A stretch of 54,660 nt of DNA from DASPGX01 sp035620375 (GCA_035620375.1 DASPGX010000009.1:1-54660); one strand, 5' to 3'. Numbered from the stretch's first letter, positions 13,842-23,194 are shown. The notes: generated from the letters alone by a model not told the origin. Numbers and translations: made by a program.

Positions 13842-14999
13842 TCAGAATCTGTTCCGTTCACGAACCGCACCGACCGATTTCCGGAGAATGTGGAGAAACC
13901 TGTCGGCGTCATCCGCGGTCGTTCCGCGTCCGAGGGAAACGCGGATGACTCCCTCGCGGTACCGGCGCGGAACGCCAATTGCCTTCATCACGTGCGAATG
14001 GCCGGTTTCCCTGACCGTGCATGCCGCCCCCGCACCCACAGAGACTCCGTTTTTGTCCAATTCCAGCACCAGTTCCTCGGAGCGCACGCCCGCAACAGAC
14101 AGACTGATGATGCCCGGGACCCGGCGTCCGTCTTCCGGCCCGTTAACCCGGCAGTCCCCTGCGGCATGCGCAAGCCCGAGCTCGATACGGTTCCGGACAC
14201 GGGCCATCCGTTCGCCGTGGCGGGAATGTATGCCTTCCACCGCAGCCGCCAGCCCCACGGCGGCGGGAACGTTCTCCGTTCCCGCACGCAGTCCCCTCTC
14301 ATGCGCGCTTCCGACGACCTGCGGCTCCACGGAAACATGAACGGGAACGCACAGCACGCCGATGCCCCGCGGCCCGTAAATCTTCGACCCGTTCATGGTC
14401 AGCAGGTCCACCTGAAGACGGTGCACGTCCATGGGAAGATATCCCGCCGCCTGACAGGCGTCCGTATGCAGCAACGGAAACGGCCGGGAACCCCGCAGGC
14501 GGCGGAGCTTGCGTCCGATTTCCGCGACCGGCTGGATGGTCCCGATTTCGTTATTGGCGTACATGACGGAGATGAGAAGCGTGTCCTTGCGCACCGCCGC
14601 GAGAACGGCGTCCGGGTCGACGAACCCGTAATCGTCCACCGGAACCATCGTCACCGACCATCCCCGCCTTTTCAGGAGCGCAACGGCATCCAGAACCGAT
14701 TTATGCTCGGCGGGATTCGTGACGATGTGGCGGTATCGCGGATTCGCTTCCGCAAGCCGAACAATCGCCATGGTATTCGCCTCGGACGCCGATGCCGTGA
14801 ATATGACGTCGCCGGGCCGCGTCCCGAGAAACCGGGCGACCGCCGCCCGGGATTCACCGAGCGCCGAGGCGGCGCGGCGGCCGTCGTCATGGACCGAGGA
14901 CGGATTCCCGGTCAGGTCCACCGCTCTCGCCATGGCACGGCGGACCGGCGCGCTTACCGGTGTCCCTGCCGCGTTGTCCAGATAGATGCGCTTGGTCAT
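13842..14999 (-). CDS. Cysteine desulfurase (NifS/IscS family)
   Basis: The protein has 385 residues and is a PLP enzyme that takes sulfur from cysteine for Fe-S clusters and tRNA thiolation. The start MTKRIYLDNAAGTP is the canonical N terminus. SASEANTMAI, the PLP-Lys region MNGSKIYGPRG and the catalytic-Cys loop GAACTVRETGHSH are visible. No iscU or other Fe-S gene is adjacent. The ATG sits 2 nt beyond a terminator-type hairpin with its T-run. Confidence 0.93.
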   Translation of the reverse strand: MTKRIYLDNAAGTPVSAPVRRAMARAVDLTGNPSSVHDDGRRAASALGESRAAVARFLGTRPGDVIFTASASEANTMAIVRLAEANPRYRHIVTNPAEHKSVLDAVALLKRRGWSVTMVPVDDYGFVDPDAVLAAVRKDTLLISVMYANNEIGTIQPVAEIGRKLRRLRGSRPFPLLHTDACQAAGYLPMDVHRLQVDLLTMNGSKIYGPRGIGVLCVPVHVSVEPQVVGSAHERGLRAGTENVPAAVGLAAAVEGIHSRHGERMARVRNRIELGLAHAAGDCRVNGPEDGRRVPGIISLSVAGVRSEELVLELDKNGVSVGAGAACTVRETGHSHVMKAIGVPRRYREGVIRVSLGRGTTADDADRFLHILRKSVGAVRERNRF

Positions 15000-15000
15000 G

Positions 15001-15022
15001 ATAATAAAACGCCCTTGCGGGC
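15001..15022 (-). terminator. Terminator between doxX-like gene and cysteine desulfurase
   Basis: Reverse strand GCCC-GCAA-GGGC then GTTTTATTAT, ending just before the cysteine desulfurase ATG. It ends the DoxX transcript or acts as an attenuator for the next gene. Confidence 0.7.
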
Positions 15023-15045
15023 ACGATACCCCGGAGCCCGGCCGG

Positions 15046-15420
15046 TTACCAGCCCGTGCGGTCGGGCCACACCGCCAGTGCGAGCAGTCCCCCGGCAAGG
15101 CCGATGTCCCTGACCAGCACCTCGTTGAATCCGTGCATGGAAGTCACGATGAGCAGGAACAGGATGGCGGCGGACGCGAAAATCCGGATGAAGTACCCGC
15201 TGACAAGGCTCACCGCCACCAGAATCTCAAACAAACCGTTCAGGAACACGAGGTCGCGCCCGGACATGCCGACACGGGCGATGGCCTCCACGACGCCCTG
15301 GGGGACCCATGCGTTCAGCCAGTACTCGGGGCCGATGAATTTGTCGGCGCCGAACCACAGAAAAACGATTGCGAGCGCGATGCGGAGCGTCAGATGTGCG
15401 GCGTGGTATGACCTGAACAT
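15046..15420 (-). CDS. DoxX-family membrane protein
   Basis: From the ATG at 15420 it has 124 residues. A longer frame from 15468 would run across the TATAAT box at 15440-15445, so it is rejected. Four membrane helices are seen (LTLRIALAIVFLWFG, VFLNGLFEILVAVSLV, IFASAAILFLLIV, IGLAGGLLALAV). GADKF near the first helix is typical of DoxX/MauE-like proteins. The role is unknown, perhaps linked to redox or quinone chemistry. Confidence 0.82.
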   Translation of the reverse strand: MFRSYHAAHLTLRIALAIVFLWFGADKFIGPEYWLNAWVPQGVVEAIARVGMSGRDLVFLNGLFEILVAVSLVSGYFIRIFASAAILFLLIVTSMHGFNEVLVRDIGLAGGLLALAVWPDRTGW

Positions 15421-15472
15421 GGCGGTGCGTCCTTCCGTCATTATACGGACGCGCACCGCCGCCCGCAATGAA

Positions 15473-16756
15473 TCACGCAGCCGTCACGCACGTACGCTCC
15501 AGGTAGGCCAGGGCTTTCTCCGAAACGATGCGGTCCGCAACCGTGGTACGCAACGCATCCATGTCCACGCCCTCGGGTACGGATCCGTCACGGCCCGCAA
15601 CGCGCGAAAGCGTGTCCTGCAGCATCGCATCAACCTCCTGCCCCGTCGCCTCCAGGCGCTGGTCCCGGATGATGCAGCGCAGGACGAGCGAGATACGCAC
15701 CTGGCGCTCGGCTTCACGGGAATACTGGGTCTGCAAATCTGCCCTCGTTCTGTTCATCCGCGCGAGATACAGGTCGAGCCCGAGTCCTTTTTCCTGCAGG
15801 CTCTGCTCAAAGGACCGTATCATCCGCTCACGTTCCTCGGCGACGAGAAACGCGGGTGCAGGTATGTCCGTCTTTCCGAGGATGGCGTCCATGGCGGCAA
15901 GCCGGACCCGGTCCCGTTCCCGGACCGTCTGTTCGGCCTTCACGCTCTGACGGACGGCATCCCGGAGTCCGCCGGCATCGGGCAGTTTCAGCGAACGGGC
16001 GAAATCGTCGTTGACTTCGGGGCGCATGACCAACTGCACGGTGCGTACCGTGACCTCGAACCTGATGCGCTTGCCCGCAAGCTCCGCGTTCGCGTAGTCT
16101 TCCGGAGCCGTAAGCTCAAACTCCTTGCGGTCTCCCGCCCGGAGCCCGATGAGCTGCTCCTCGAATCCCGGCATGAACGTCCGTCCGCCGACGATGAGCG
16201 GATGGTTCATCCCCTCTCCGCCGGGTACGGGAACGCCGTCGATTGAAGAACGGAAATCAACCTCCGCGCGGTCGCCTTCGGCGACCGCCCCCTCCTTGAC
16301 CAGAAACGTCGCGCGCATGTCCCGCAGCGTTTCCAGCGCCTCGCTCACCTGCTCGTCGGTCACCTCAACCGGCCTGCGGCTGACGGAAACCTCCGAAAGA
16401 TCGCCGATGTTCACTGCGGGCCAGACGAAGACGTTGACCGTATACGCGAGCCTGCCGGGCTCGTTGGCGGTGACGTTCAGTCCGTCCGTCTTGGCGACGT
16501 CCCAGCCCTGCTCGGCAACCGCCCGGGAGAAGCTGTCTTCAATCGCCATCTCCATAGCGGCCTCCCTGACCCGTGCATCCGGCAGGTGCTTATCCGCCAT
16601 ATCCTTGGGGACCTTTCCTTTCCGGAATCCGCTGACCTGAAGTTCCTTGGCGAGCATGTCGCGGGCACGCGACACGAAGCCGGCGAGTTCATCGCCGGCC
16701 AGTGTCACCGTCAGCAGAAACACGTGGTCCTCTTTGGTCGCTACGGATGCATTCAT
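15473..16756 (-). CDS. tig: Trigger factor
   Basis: The ribosome-bound chaperone has 427 residues. The N-terminal ribosome-docking loop GFRKGKVP is intact. An FKBP-type prolyl isomerase domain follows at about residues 150-240 (EGDRAEVDFRSSIDG). The C-terminal helical arms are present but shorter than in E. coli. It overlaps the nusA stop by an ATGA arrangement, so nusA and tig form one operon. No clpP or clpX follows. Confidence 0.93.
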   Translation of the reverse strand: MNASVATKEDHVFLLTVTLAGDELAGFVSRARDMLAKELQVSGFRKGKVPKDMADKHLPDARVREAAMEMAIEDSFSRAVAEQGWDVAKTDGLNVTANEPGRLAYTVNVFVWPAVNIGDLSEVSVSRRPVEVTDEQVSEALETLRDMRATFLVKEGAVAEGDRAEVDFRSSIDGVPVPGGEGMNHPLIVGGRTFMPGFEEQLIGLRAGDRKEFELTAPEDYANAELAGKRIRFEVTVRTVQLVMRPEVNDDFARSLKLPDAGGLRDAVRQSVKAEQTVRERDRVRLAAMDAILGKTDIPAPAFLVAEERERMIRSFEQSLQEKGLGLDLYLARMNRTRADLQTQYSREAERQVRISLVLRCIIRDQRLEATGQEVDAMLQDTLSRVAGRDGSVPEGVDMDALRTTVADRIVSEKALAYLERTCVTAA

Positions 16757-18075
16757 GCCTCGCTCGTTTCAGCCGCGTCCTTGCCCGTGTCGCCTTCCGC
16801 GGCCGGCTCCGCACCGGATTCCCCGGCACCGGTATCATCAGCATCAGCTCCGGCCTCCCCGGCGTCCGCCGCCGTATCCTCATTATGCGTCAGGTTTTCG
16901 CGCGGTGAACGGACATCAATCTTCCATCCCGTCAGCTTGGACGCCAGCCGGACGTTCTGTCCTCCCTTGCCGATGGCGAGCGAGAACTGGTCGTCGGCAA
17001 CCTCCACAAGAGCGACGCGGTTCTCCTCATCCGTCAGCTTGACGTTCATGACCTTCGCGGGCGACATCGCGTTCGCTATAAACCGTTCAACGTCCCCGTC
17101 CCAGAGGATGATGTCTATCTTCTCACCGGAAAGCTCGTTGATGACCGTCTGCACGCGGACGCCGCGCTGGCCGACGAGCGAGCCGATGGGGTCGACGCCC
17201 TCTTCCGTGGATGTCACGGCAATCTTGCTCCGGCTGCCCGGTTCACGGGCGACGCCCTTCACCTGTACCGAGCCGGCATCGATTTCAGGAACTTCCATGC
17301 GGAACAGCTCGGTGACCAGGTCAGGGTTCGCGCGCGACAGGAGAATCATCGGTCCCCTCGCGTTCTCGTCCACGCGGACGACCAGGAACCGCAGGCGCTG
17401 GCCGATACGATAATGGTCGTGCGGCATCTGTTCCATCGCCGGCAGCAGGCCGTTCGTCTTTCCGAGGTCCACGAAAACGAGCGGTCCCTCGCGGCGCTGG
17501 ACGACGCCGCTGACAAGCGCATGCTCGCGCGACTTGAACTCCGCGAGGACGGACGCGCGCTCGGCTTCCCGCAACCTCTGAATGACGACCTGCTTCGCGG
17601 TCTGCGCGGCGATGCGGCCGAAGTCGCTCTTGGGTTCCAGGGTCTGCACGATTTCGTCGCCGACTTTGGCGCTCTTCTTGCGCTCCTTTGCTTCGGCAAG
17701 TGTCAGATGTTTCTCAGGATTGAATTTCACCTTCAGCGGCCCTTCCGCGCCGGCTACCCCGTCCGCGGGAACAGGCGCTCCCCGCTGGCCGGGCTCCATG
17801 AGGTCCGTGCGGTCCTCGGCGACGCTCTGCGGAAGCGGACCCGTGATATAGCCTTCCTCGTCCATGCCCTCCACGACAAAATGGGTCTGCGTGATTTTCA
17901 TGCCTCCGGTGTCAGGGTCCAGCTTCACCTTGATAATCTGCCCCTTCTTGCCGTAATCACGCTTGTACGCCGCGGCCAGGGCGGCTTCCACCGTTTCCAT
18001 CACATTATCCTCTGAGATGCCTTTCTCCTCGGCGATTTGCTTAATGGCCGAGATGAACTGTTTAATATCTATCAT
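16753..18075 (-). CDS. nusA: Transcription termination/antitermination factor NusA
   Basis: The protein has 440 residues. The RNA polymerase-binding N-terminal domain (MIDIKQFISAIKQIAEEKG) is followed by an S1 domain (about 190-260, VSGVVQRREGPLVFVDLG) and two KH domains (VGQRGVRVQTVINELSGEKIDII read in parts, and FSLAIGKGGQNVRLASKLTGW). A C-terminal acidic Ala/Asp/Glu tail replaces the repeats of E. coli. An insertion of about 35 residues rich in Gly and Pro lies near residue 95. The start at 18075 is the conserved MIDIKQ. Confidence 0.95.
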   Translation of the reverse strand: MIDIKQFISAIKQIAEEKGISEDNVMETVEAALAAAYKRDYGKKGQIIKVKLDPDTGGMKITQTHFVVEGMDEEGYITGPLPQSVAEDRTDLMEPGQRGAPVPADGVAGAEGPLKVKFNPEKHLTLAEAKERKKSAKVGDEIVQTLEPKSDFGRIAAQTAKQVVIQRLREAERASVLAEFKSREHALVSGVVQRREGPLVFVDLGKTNGLLPAMEQMPHDHYRIGQRLRFLVVRVDENARGPMILLSRANPDLVTELFRMEVPEIDAGSVQVKGVAREPGSRSKIAVTSTEEGVDPIGSLVGQRGVRVQTVINELSGEKIDIILWDGDVERFIANAMSPAKVMNVKLTDEENRVALVEVADDQFSLAIGKGGQNVRLASKLTGWKIDVRSPRENLTHNEDTAADAGEAGADADDTGAGESGAEPAAEGDTGKDAAETSEA

Positions 18076-18142
18076 TGCGAATACGTTTGGTTGTTGGTAC
18101 AGATATAATTCGAGGCCCGCAACGCGGACCTCACACTCCACC

Positions 18143-18148
18143 TACAGT
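18143..18148 (+). promoter_or_regulatory. murI promoter -10
   Basis: TACAGT 10 nt before the murI ATG, with no SD. It is a near-leaderless arrangement, divergent from the nusA promoter. Confidence 0.5.
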
Positions 18149-18158
18149 ATATCAGGAC

Positions 18159-18971
18159 ATGACCGCCCGCGTCAAGAAGCCGGTTTTCCGAGCCGCCGAC
18201 CCCATCGGAGTCTTTGACTCCGGCATGGGCGGGCTGAGCATCCTCTCCCATCTCCGGAAGCAGCTCCCCCGCGAACGCTTCATATTTCTTGCGGACCAGT
18301 CTCACGTGCCCTACGGCGCGAAAACCGGGGCCCAGCTTACCACCCTGACCTCCCGCATCACGCGGTTCCTGCTGGCGCGCCGCGCCAAGCTCATCGTCGT
18401 GGCGTGCAATACGGCGACCTGCTACGCCATCGGTCATCTGCGTGCACGCTTTTCCGTACCGTTCATCGGGACGGTCCCGGCCGTGAAGCCGGCGTGTGAA
18501 GAATCCCGCTCACGCACGGTCGCGGTACTTTCCACGCCTGCAACCGCGCGCAGCGCCGCTCTCCGCGACCTGGTAAATAAATTCGCGGACCACTGCACCG
18601 TGCTCCGTATCGGTTGTCCCGGACTGGAGGAGGCCGTTGAACACGGCCGCCTGGAAGCGCCCGGGACCCTTCGCCTGCTCGAGCGCTATGCCGCACGCGC
18701 ACGCCGTGCGGGGGCCGACCGCATCGTGTTGGGATGCACACATTATCCGTTTCTGAAAACGCACATCCGCCGGATTACCGGAGCGCGGACTGTGGATTCG
18801 GGCGCCGCCGTCGCCCGGCAGACCCGGAACGTTCTCACCGGAACCGGATTCCGGCGGCGCACCGGCAGCGGTTCGGTCGCCTACTGGACAACCGGCGACG
18901 CCCGCGACTTCTCCCGCGTCGCTTCCGCGCTTCTGCGCCGCAGAGTCTCCGCGCGGAAGGCCAAAATTTAA
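18159..18971 (+). CDS. murI: Glutamate racemase
   Basis: The enzyme has 270 residues and makes D-glutamate for peptidoglycan. GVFDSGMGGL holds the catalytic-loop Asp. VACNTAT and LGCTHYPFL hold the two catalytic cysteines. The ATG at 18159 is chosen because an earlier in-frame start would precede the promoter. It fits with the PBP in this window, showing that a peptidoglycan wall is made. Confidence 0.94.
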   Translation: MTARVKKPVFRAADPIGVFDSGMGGLSILSHLRKQLPRERFIFLADQSHVPYGAKTGAQLTTLTSRITRFLLARRAKLIVVACNTATCYAIGHLRARFSVPFIGTVPAVKPACEESRSRTVAVLSTPATARSAALRDLVNKFADHCTVLRIGCPGLEEAVEHGRLEAPGTLRLLERYAARARRAGADRIVLGCTHYPFLKTHIRRITGARTVDSGAAVARQTRNVLTGTGFRRRTGSGSVAYWTTGDARDFSRVASALLRRRVSARKAKI

Positions 18972-19014
18972 GCATTATCCACAAAAAATCCCTTTACGGG
19001 GGGTCGGCGTGGGG

Positions 19015-19020
19015 TATCGT
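19015..19020 (+). promoter_or_regulatory. pilB promoter -10
   Basis: TATCGT preceded by TGGGG, 12 nt before the pilB ATG. Confidence 0.4.
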
Positions 19021-19032
19021 TGCGACAGCATT

Positions 19033-20703
19033 ATGGCAACCGCTCCGAAGCAACCCCGAAAGAAAGACCTGACCGGCGAGCTCGAAAAAAAGCTCGCCGA
19101 TATCGGCGAAAAGGAGCAGGAGGTCGCTGCAACGGCGCTCGCCAAGGAACTCGGCCTCCCCTATTCGGACCTCAAGGCCCTCCCGATTGATCCGGAGGCG
19201 CTCGCGATTCTGGAAGAAGACCGCGCACGCGGCGCACAAGCCGCACCGGTTCAGGTGCGCGGCTCCACGGTCATCGTCGTCGTGACGGACCCGCGGACCC
19301 CGGCCGCAAAGGAAGCCATCGCCGACCTCCAGAAGCGCTTCACGGAGGTCCGCGTCATCATCATCTCCCCGGTATCCCTGGAGAAGGTCCTGAAACGGTA
19401 CGAACAAATCCGCCCGGCGGAGGTGTTCGAGGTCGGCGCGATAGAGGTGGATGAAGCGACGGTAGCCGACGCACAGAAGAACATCCAGAGCGTGTCGGAT
19501 CTCAAGCAGCAGGTCGGCAGCGTCTCGGTCACCAAGCTGTTCGAGATTCTCATCGCGGGCGCCCTGAAGACGCGGGCGTCGGACATCCACTTTGAGCCCG
19601 AGGCCGGCGGAACCACGCGGCTCCGCTACCGCCTGGACGGCCTGCTCCACGATGTGACGACCGTCGACGGCGAGCGCTACCGCCGGCTCCTGAACCGCCT
19701 GAAGGTCCTGTCCAAGATGAAGCTCAACATCACGAAGGCCCCGCAGGACGGGCGTTTCACTATCCGGGAAAGCGGTGTCAGCATCGAGGTCCGCGTTTCG
19801 ATCCTGCCCAGCGAGTACGGCGAATCTATTGTGATGCGTCTGCTGGATCCCCGGGGCATCAAGGCGAAACTTGAGGATCTCGGCATGCGCACCGACATCC
19901 TGGACCAGGTCAAAGAGCTTCTGGAACGGCCCAACGGCACGCTCCTGACGACCGGACCGACCGGCAGCGGAAAGACAACGACGCTTTACGCATTCATCAA
20001 CTATCTGAACACGCCGGATATGAAAATCATCACGGTGGAGGACCCGATCGAATACCACCTCGCCGGCATCTCACAGACCCAGGTTGAACCGTCAAAGGGA
20101 TACACCTTCGCGACCGGCCTGCGCGCCATCGTCCGGCAGGACCCCGACATCATCCTTATCGGAGAAATCCGGGACCTGGAAACGGCGGAAATCGCCCTGA
20201 ACGCGGCGCTTACGGGACACATGGTACTCTCCACCATCCACACCAATGATGCGGCAGGCACGGTCCCCCGCCTTACCGACATCGGCGTGAAGGCCGAAAC
20301 GATTGCGCCCGCCCTCACTATGGCGATGGGCCAGCGCCTGCTCCGACGGCTTTGTCCGTCATGCAAAAAGCCGCTCCCGATGGACGCCAAAGACCTGGAA
20401 AAGCTCCGGGAATCGATGACGCCCGTGAAGGAGCGCTTCAGCCTGAACCTGGACGACATCGCGACGTTCGGTCCCGGAGGGTGCGACGACTGCAACGGAA
20501 TCGGCTACAAGGGCCGCATCGGCGTGTACGAGGTTTTTGAGGTGACTCCGGAGATGGAACGGCTCATCCTGAAAACGCCCGCCGTTTCCGACATCCGGGA
20601 CCTGGCAATCCAGCAAGGCATGGCGACGATGTTGCAGGACGGATACCTGAAGCTTCTTGACGGCATCACGTCGCTTGAAGAGGTCAGGCGGGTGCTGGGA
20701 TAG
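19033..20703 (+). CDS. pilB: Type IV pilus assembly/type II secretion ATPase (PilB/GspE)
   Basis: The protein has 556 residues. The N-terminal MshEN-like domain is followed by the ATPase: Walker A GPTGSGKTTT, Asp box ITVEDPIE, Walker B IILIGEIRD and His box STIHTNDA. A zinc tetracysteine pair CPSC / CDDC is present at about residues 445 and 495. This hexameric motor drives pilus polymerisation at the inner membrane. Type IV pili are widespread in CPR bacteria and are thought to aid DNA uptake and host contact. The other pil genes are not in the window. Confidence 0.93.
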   Translation: MATAPKQPRKKDLTGELEKKLADIGEKEQEVAATALAKELGLPYSDLKALPIDPEALAILEEDRARGAQAAPVQVRGSTVIVVVTDPRTPAAKEAIADLQKRFTEVRVIIISPVSLEKVLKRYEQIRPAEVFEVGAIEVDEATVADAQKNIQSVSDLKQQVGSVSVTKLFEILIAGALKTRASDIHFEPEAGGTTRLRYRLDGLLHDVTTVDGERYRRLLNRLKVLSKMKLNITKAPQDGRFTIRESGVSIEVRVSILPSEYGESIVMRLLDPRGIKAKLEDLGMRTDILDQVKELLERPNGTLLTTGPTGSGKTTTLYAFINYLNTPDMKIITVEDPIEYHLAGISQTQVEPSKGYTFATGLRAIVRQDPDIILIGEIRDLETAEIALNAALTGHMVLSTIHTNDAAGTVPRLTDIGVKAETIAPALTMAMGQRLLRRLCPSCKKPLPMDAKDLEKLRESMTPVKERFSLNLDDIATFGPGGCDDCNGIGYKGRIGVYEVFEVTPEMERLILKTPAVSDIRDLAIQQGMATMLQDGYLKLLDGITSLEEVRRVLG

Positions 20704-20713
20704 GACAACAGAA

Positions 20714-20883
20714 AAGGACCTTCATAACCTGTAGGCAAACCCCGCGTTTACGCAAACCCGGGACAGGATAATTCCGAGGAGTGATCCAGTCGGAACCAGA
20801 TCATCCGGGCTAGGATAATATCCCGATTGAACCGATGTGCTCGGGGCACGAGGTTCAATTGCCTACAGATTATGGAGGTCCTT
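20714..20883 (+). ncRNA. Highly structured RNA element of unknown class, ~170 nt
   Basis: The outer 25-pair helix joins 20714-20738 and 20859-20883. Its only two deviations are G-U pairs, which favours an RNA over a DNA role. Inside, TTGAACC/GGTTCAA (20827-20858) carries an apical GTGC-TCGGG-GCAC hairpin. TTCCG/CGGAA or TGATC/GATCA stems can form in the middle, and AGGATAAT occurs twice (20765 and 20813). It lies between pilB and ruvB. It could be a stand-alone small RNA (6S-like size) or a leader. I cannot match it to a known family. Confidence 0.6.
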
Positions 20884-20902
20884 CACCGGCGGAATCCACT
20901 GA

Positions 20903-20939
20903 AAAATCCCTTGAGAACCAGGGATTCTGCTGGTATATT
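20903..20939 (+). promoter_or_regulatory. Small hairpin and ruvB promoter
   Basis: AATCCCT-TGAGAACC-AGGGATT (about 20905-20926) could end the preceding RNA. TGGTATATT (20931-20939) is an extended -10, 19 nt before the ruvB ATG. Confidence 0.55.
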
Positions 20940-20958
20940 GTAATCAAAATCCATCGTA

Positions 20959-21984
20959 ATGTCAACCAGTCCGAAGACACCCCCGCTCTCCCCTTCCGTG
21001 GCCCCCGATGAGGGGTCCTTGGACCTCGCACTGCGTCCGCAGACGTTCGGCGAGTACGTCGGGCAGGAGAACATCAAAGAAAACCTCGGCATCCTGCTCA
21101 AGGCCGCGAAAATGAGGAACCAGGCGCCCGAGCATATGCTGCTCCACGGCCCCTCGGGGCTCGGAAAAACGACCCTGGCCTTCCTTATCGCCAAGGAACT
21201 CGGTACGGGCCTGAAAATCACTTCGGGTACCGCCCTGGAAAAGGCGGGAGACGTCGGTTCCATCCTGACCGGGCTCTCGGACGGCGACGTGCTCTTCATC
21301 GACGAGGTTCACCGGCTGAACAAGGCCGTGGAGGAGGTCATCTATCCGGCGATGGAGAATTTCAAGCTGGACATCGTCATCGGCAAAGGCAACGCGGCAA
21401 AGACTCTCCAAATCGACCTCCCCCGCTTCACGCTGGTCGCGGCGACAACGAAAATCTCGCTGCTTTCGGCGCCGTTCCGCTCACGGTTCGGCGGCTCGTA
21501 CCGGCTTGATTACTACAGCGAGCCGGAAATCCTCGAAATCCTTAAGCGGTCGGCGGAACTGCTGGACGTCTCCGCGGAACCGGACGCGCTCAAGCTCATC
21601 GCGTCATCGTGCCGGGCGACGCCGCGCATCGCCAACCGCCTGCTCAAGCGGGTACGGGACTTCGCGCAGGTCCACGGCGTATCCGCCATCGACGGAACCT
21701 CCGCCCGCAAGGCGCTGGCCATGATGGAAATCGACGGCCAGGGCCTGGAGGAAACGGACCGGCGCATCCTCCGCATCATCGCCACGACGTTCGGCGGCGG
21801 TCCGGTCGGCGTAAAATCAATCGCCGCCGCGCTCTCCGAAGAGGAAAGCACGGTCGAAGACGTCTATGAGCCGTACCTGCTGCGCATCGGCTTCATCGCC
21901 CGCACCGCGAAAGGCCGCATGATTACCGACAGCGGGCGGGCGCATATCGGACTCGCCGCAGCACCGCGAAAACTGGACTTCTGA
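20959..21984 (+). CDS. ruvB: Holliday junction branch migration helicase RuvB
   Basis: The AAA+ motor has 341 residues. It contains Walker A GPSGLGKTTL, Walker B LFIDEVHRL, sensor residues around LVAATTKIS and a C-terminal winged helix (GLEETDRRILRIIATTFGGGPVG). RuvB drives branch migration with RuvA and hands junctions to RuvC, which lies two genes downstream. ruvA is not in this cluster. Confidence 0.96.
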   Translation: MSTSPKTPPLSPSVAPDEGSLDLALRPQTFGEYVGQENIKENLGILLKAAKMRNQAPEHMLLHGPSGLGKTTLAFLIAKELGTGLKITSGTALEKAGDVGSILTGLSDGDVLFIDEVHRLNKAVEEVIYPAMENFKLDIVIGKGNAAKTLQIDLPRFTLVAATTKISLLSAPFRSRFGGSYRLDYYSEPEILEILKRSAELLDVSAEPDALKLIASSCRATPRIANRLLKRVRDFAQVHGVSAIDGTSARKALAMMEIDGQGLEETDRRILRIIATTFGGGPVGVKSIAAALSEEESTVEDVYEPYLLRIGFIARTAKGRMITDSGRAHIGLAAAPRKLDF

Positions 21985-22007
21985 CGGCACCGCGGTACAC
22001 ATAGAGC

Positions 22008-22709
22008 ATGGCCGGTCATTCAAAGTGGGCACAGATAAAACGTAAGAAAGCGGTCACGGACGCCAAGAAAGGCGCCCTTTTCAGTAAATTTGCACGGGCG
22101 ATAACGCTCGCCGCCCGCGACAATGCGGACCCCGCCACGAACGGGCACCTCGCAGATGAAATCGCACGTGCCCGTGCGGCAAATATGCCCGGCGAAAGTA
22201 TTGAGCGGGCCCTGCGCAGGGTCACCGAACAGGATGCCTCCGCGCTTCAGGAGATGACCGTGGACATCATCGGTCCGGGGAACGCCGCGGTCATTGTCAG
22301 CGCGATAACGGACAACACGAACCGGACGATGGGCGAAATCCGCCGTATCGCCGAAAAACACGGAGTCCGTATCGGCGACCGTAATTCACTCGCGTGGATG
22401 TTCAGGCGCGTCGCCGAATTCCGTCTTCCCGCGGACGAGGACCGTGACGCGCTTCAGCTTGCCGCCATCGATGCGGGAGCAGATGACGTCTCGGTGAAAG
22501 ACGGCGAACTTGTCATCACCGCGCCCGCTGAACGCGCAGACGCGGTCCGCGCCGCTCTCGGCGACCGTTCATCTGATTCACGCCTGACGCTTGTGCCGAC
22601 CGTCCCCGCATCCCTTTCTTCCGGACAGGGCACGGAGCTTGAGGCACTCCTGGACGCGCTGGACGAGCAGGACGACACGCAGGACGTCGTAACGAACGCT
22701 GAATACTGA
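22008..22709 (+). CDS. yebC: YebC/PmpR-family protein
   Basis: The protein has 233 residues. It starts MAGHSKWAQIKRKKAVTDAKKG, the family hallmark, with the DUF28 three-domain layout and DNRTMGE-like NTNRTMGEIR. Family members act as transcription regulators or as translation factors at polyproline stalls. Its place between ruvB and ruvC is common. It ends 2 nt before ruvC. Confidence 0.95.
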   Translation: MAGHSKWAQIKRKKAVTDAKKGALFSKFARAITLAARDNADPATNGHLADEIARARAANMPGESIERALRRVTEQDASALQEMTVDIIGPGNAAVIVSAITDNTNRTMGEIRRIAEKHGVRIGDRNSLAWMFRRVAEFRLPADEDRDALQLAAIDAGADDVSVKDGELVITAPAERADAVRAALGDRSSDSRLTLVPTVPASLSSGQGTELEALLDALDEQDDTQDVVTNAEY

Positions 22710-22711
22710 TT

Positions 22712-23194
22712 ATGATTTACCTCGGCATTGATCCGGGAACGCACCGCATCGGGTACGGCATCATCAGTCTGGACGGCCAGCGGATGCTCCCGCTGACGTA
22801 CGGCGTCATAGAAAATACGGGAAGCGACCGTGCCGCGCACATCCGGAATACGGAATCGTCGCTCGATGCGCTCATCCGCAAGCACCGGCCGGACGCGGCA
22901 GGAATCGAGAAGCTGTTTTTCACGACGAACCGGAAAACGGCGATGTCCGTGAGCGAGATGCGCGGGGTCCTCCTGGCTACGCTGGGCCGGCATGGTCTGC
23001 CCATCCGTGAATTCACCCCGCTCCAGGTGAAGCAGGCGGTATGCGGATACGGTAAGGCGGACAAAGGACAGGTCCAGCGCATCGTGCGCATGCTCCTGAA
23101 AATAACCGAACCGATACGCCCCGACGACGCCGCGGACGCCCTGGCAATCGCCATTTGCTGCTCGGCTGCTCCCCTGTCCCCACCGGGCGCTTGA
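22712..23194 (+). CDS. ruvC: Crossover junction endodeoxyribonuclease RuvC
   Basis: The Holliday junction resolvase has 160 residues. Catalytic acids appear as Asp in GIDPGTHRIGYG, Glu in GIEKLFF and the DDAADALA pair near the C terminus. It forms a dimer and cuts symmetric strands after RuvAB migration. It is directly behind yebC and closed by a large terminator. Confidence 0.95.
   Translation: MIYLGIDPGTHRIGYGIISLDGQRMLPLTYGVIENTGSDRAAHIRNTESSLDALIRKHRPDAAGIEKLFFTTNRKTAMSVSEMRGVLLATLGRHGLPIREFTPLQVKQAVCGYGKADKGQVQRIVRMLLKITEPIRPDDAADALAIAICCSAAPLSPPGA

Noticed and set aside
20714..20883. Firm naming of the RNA as 6S RNA
   Set aside because: The size fits, but the branched centre does not clearly form the 6S bubble, and no model could be run.
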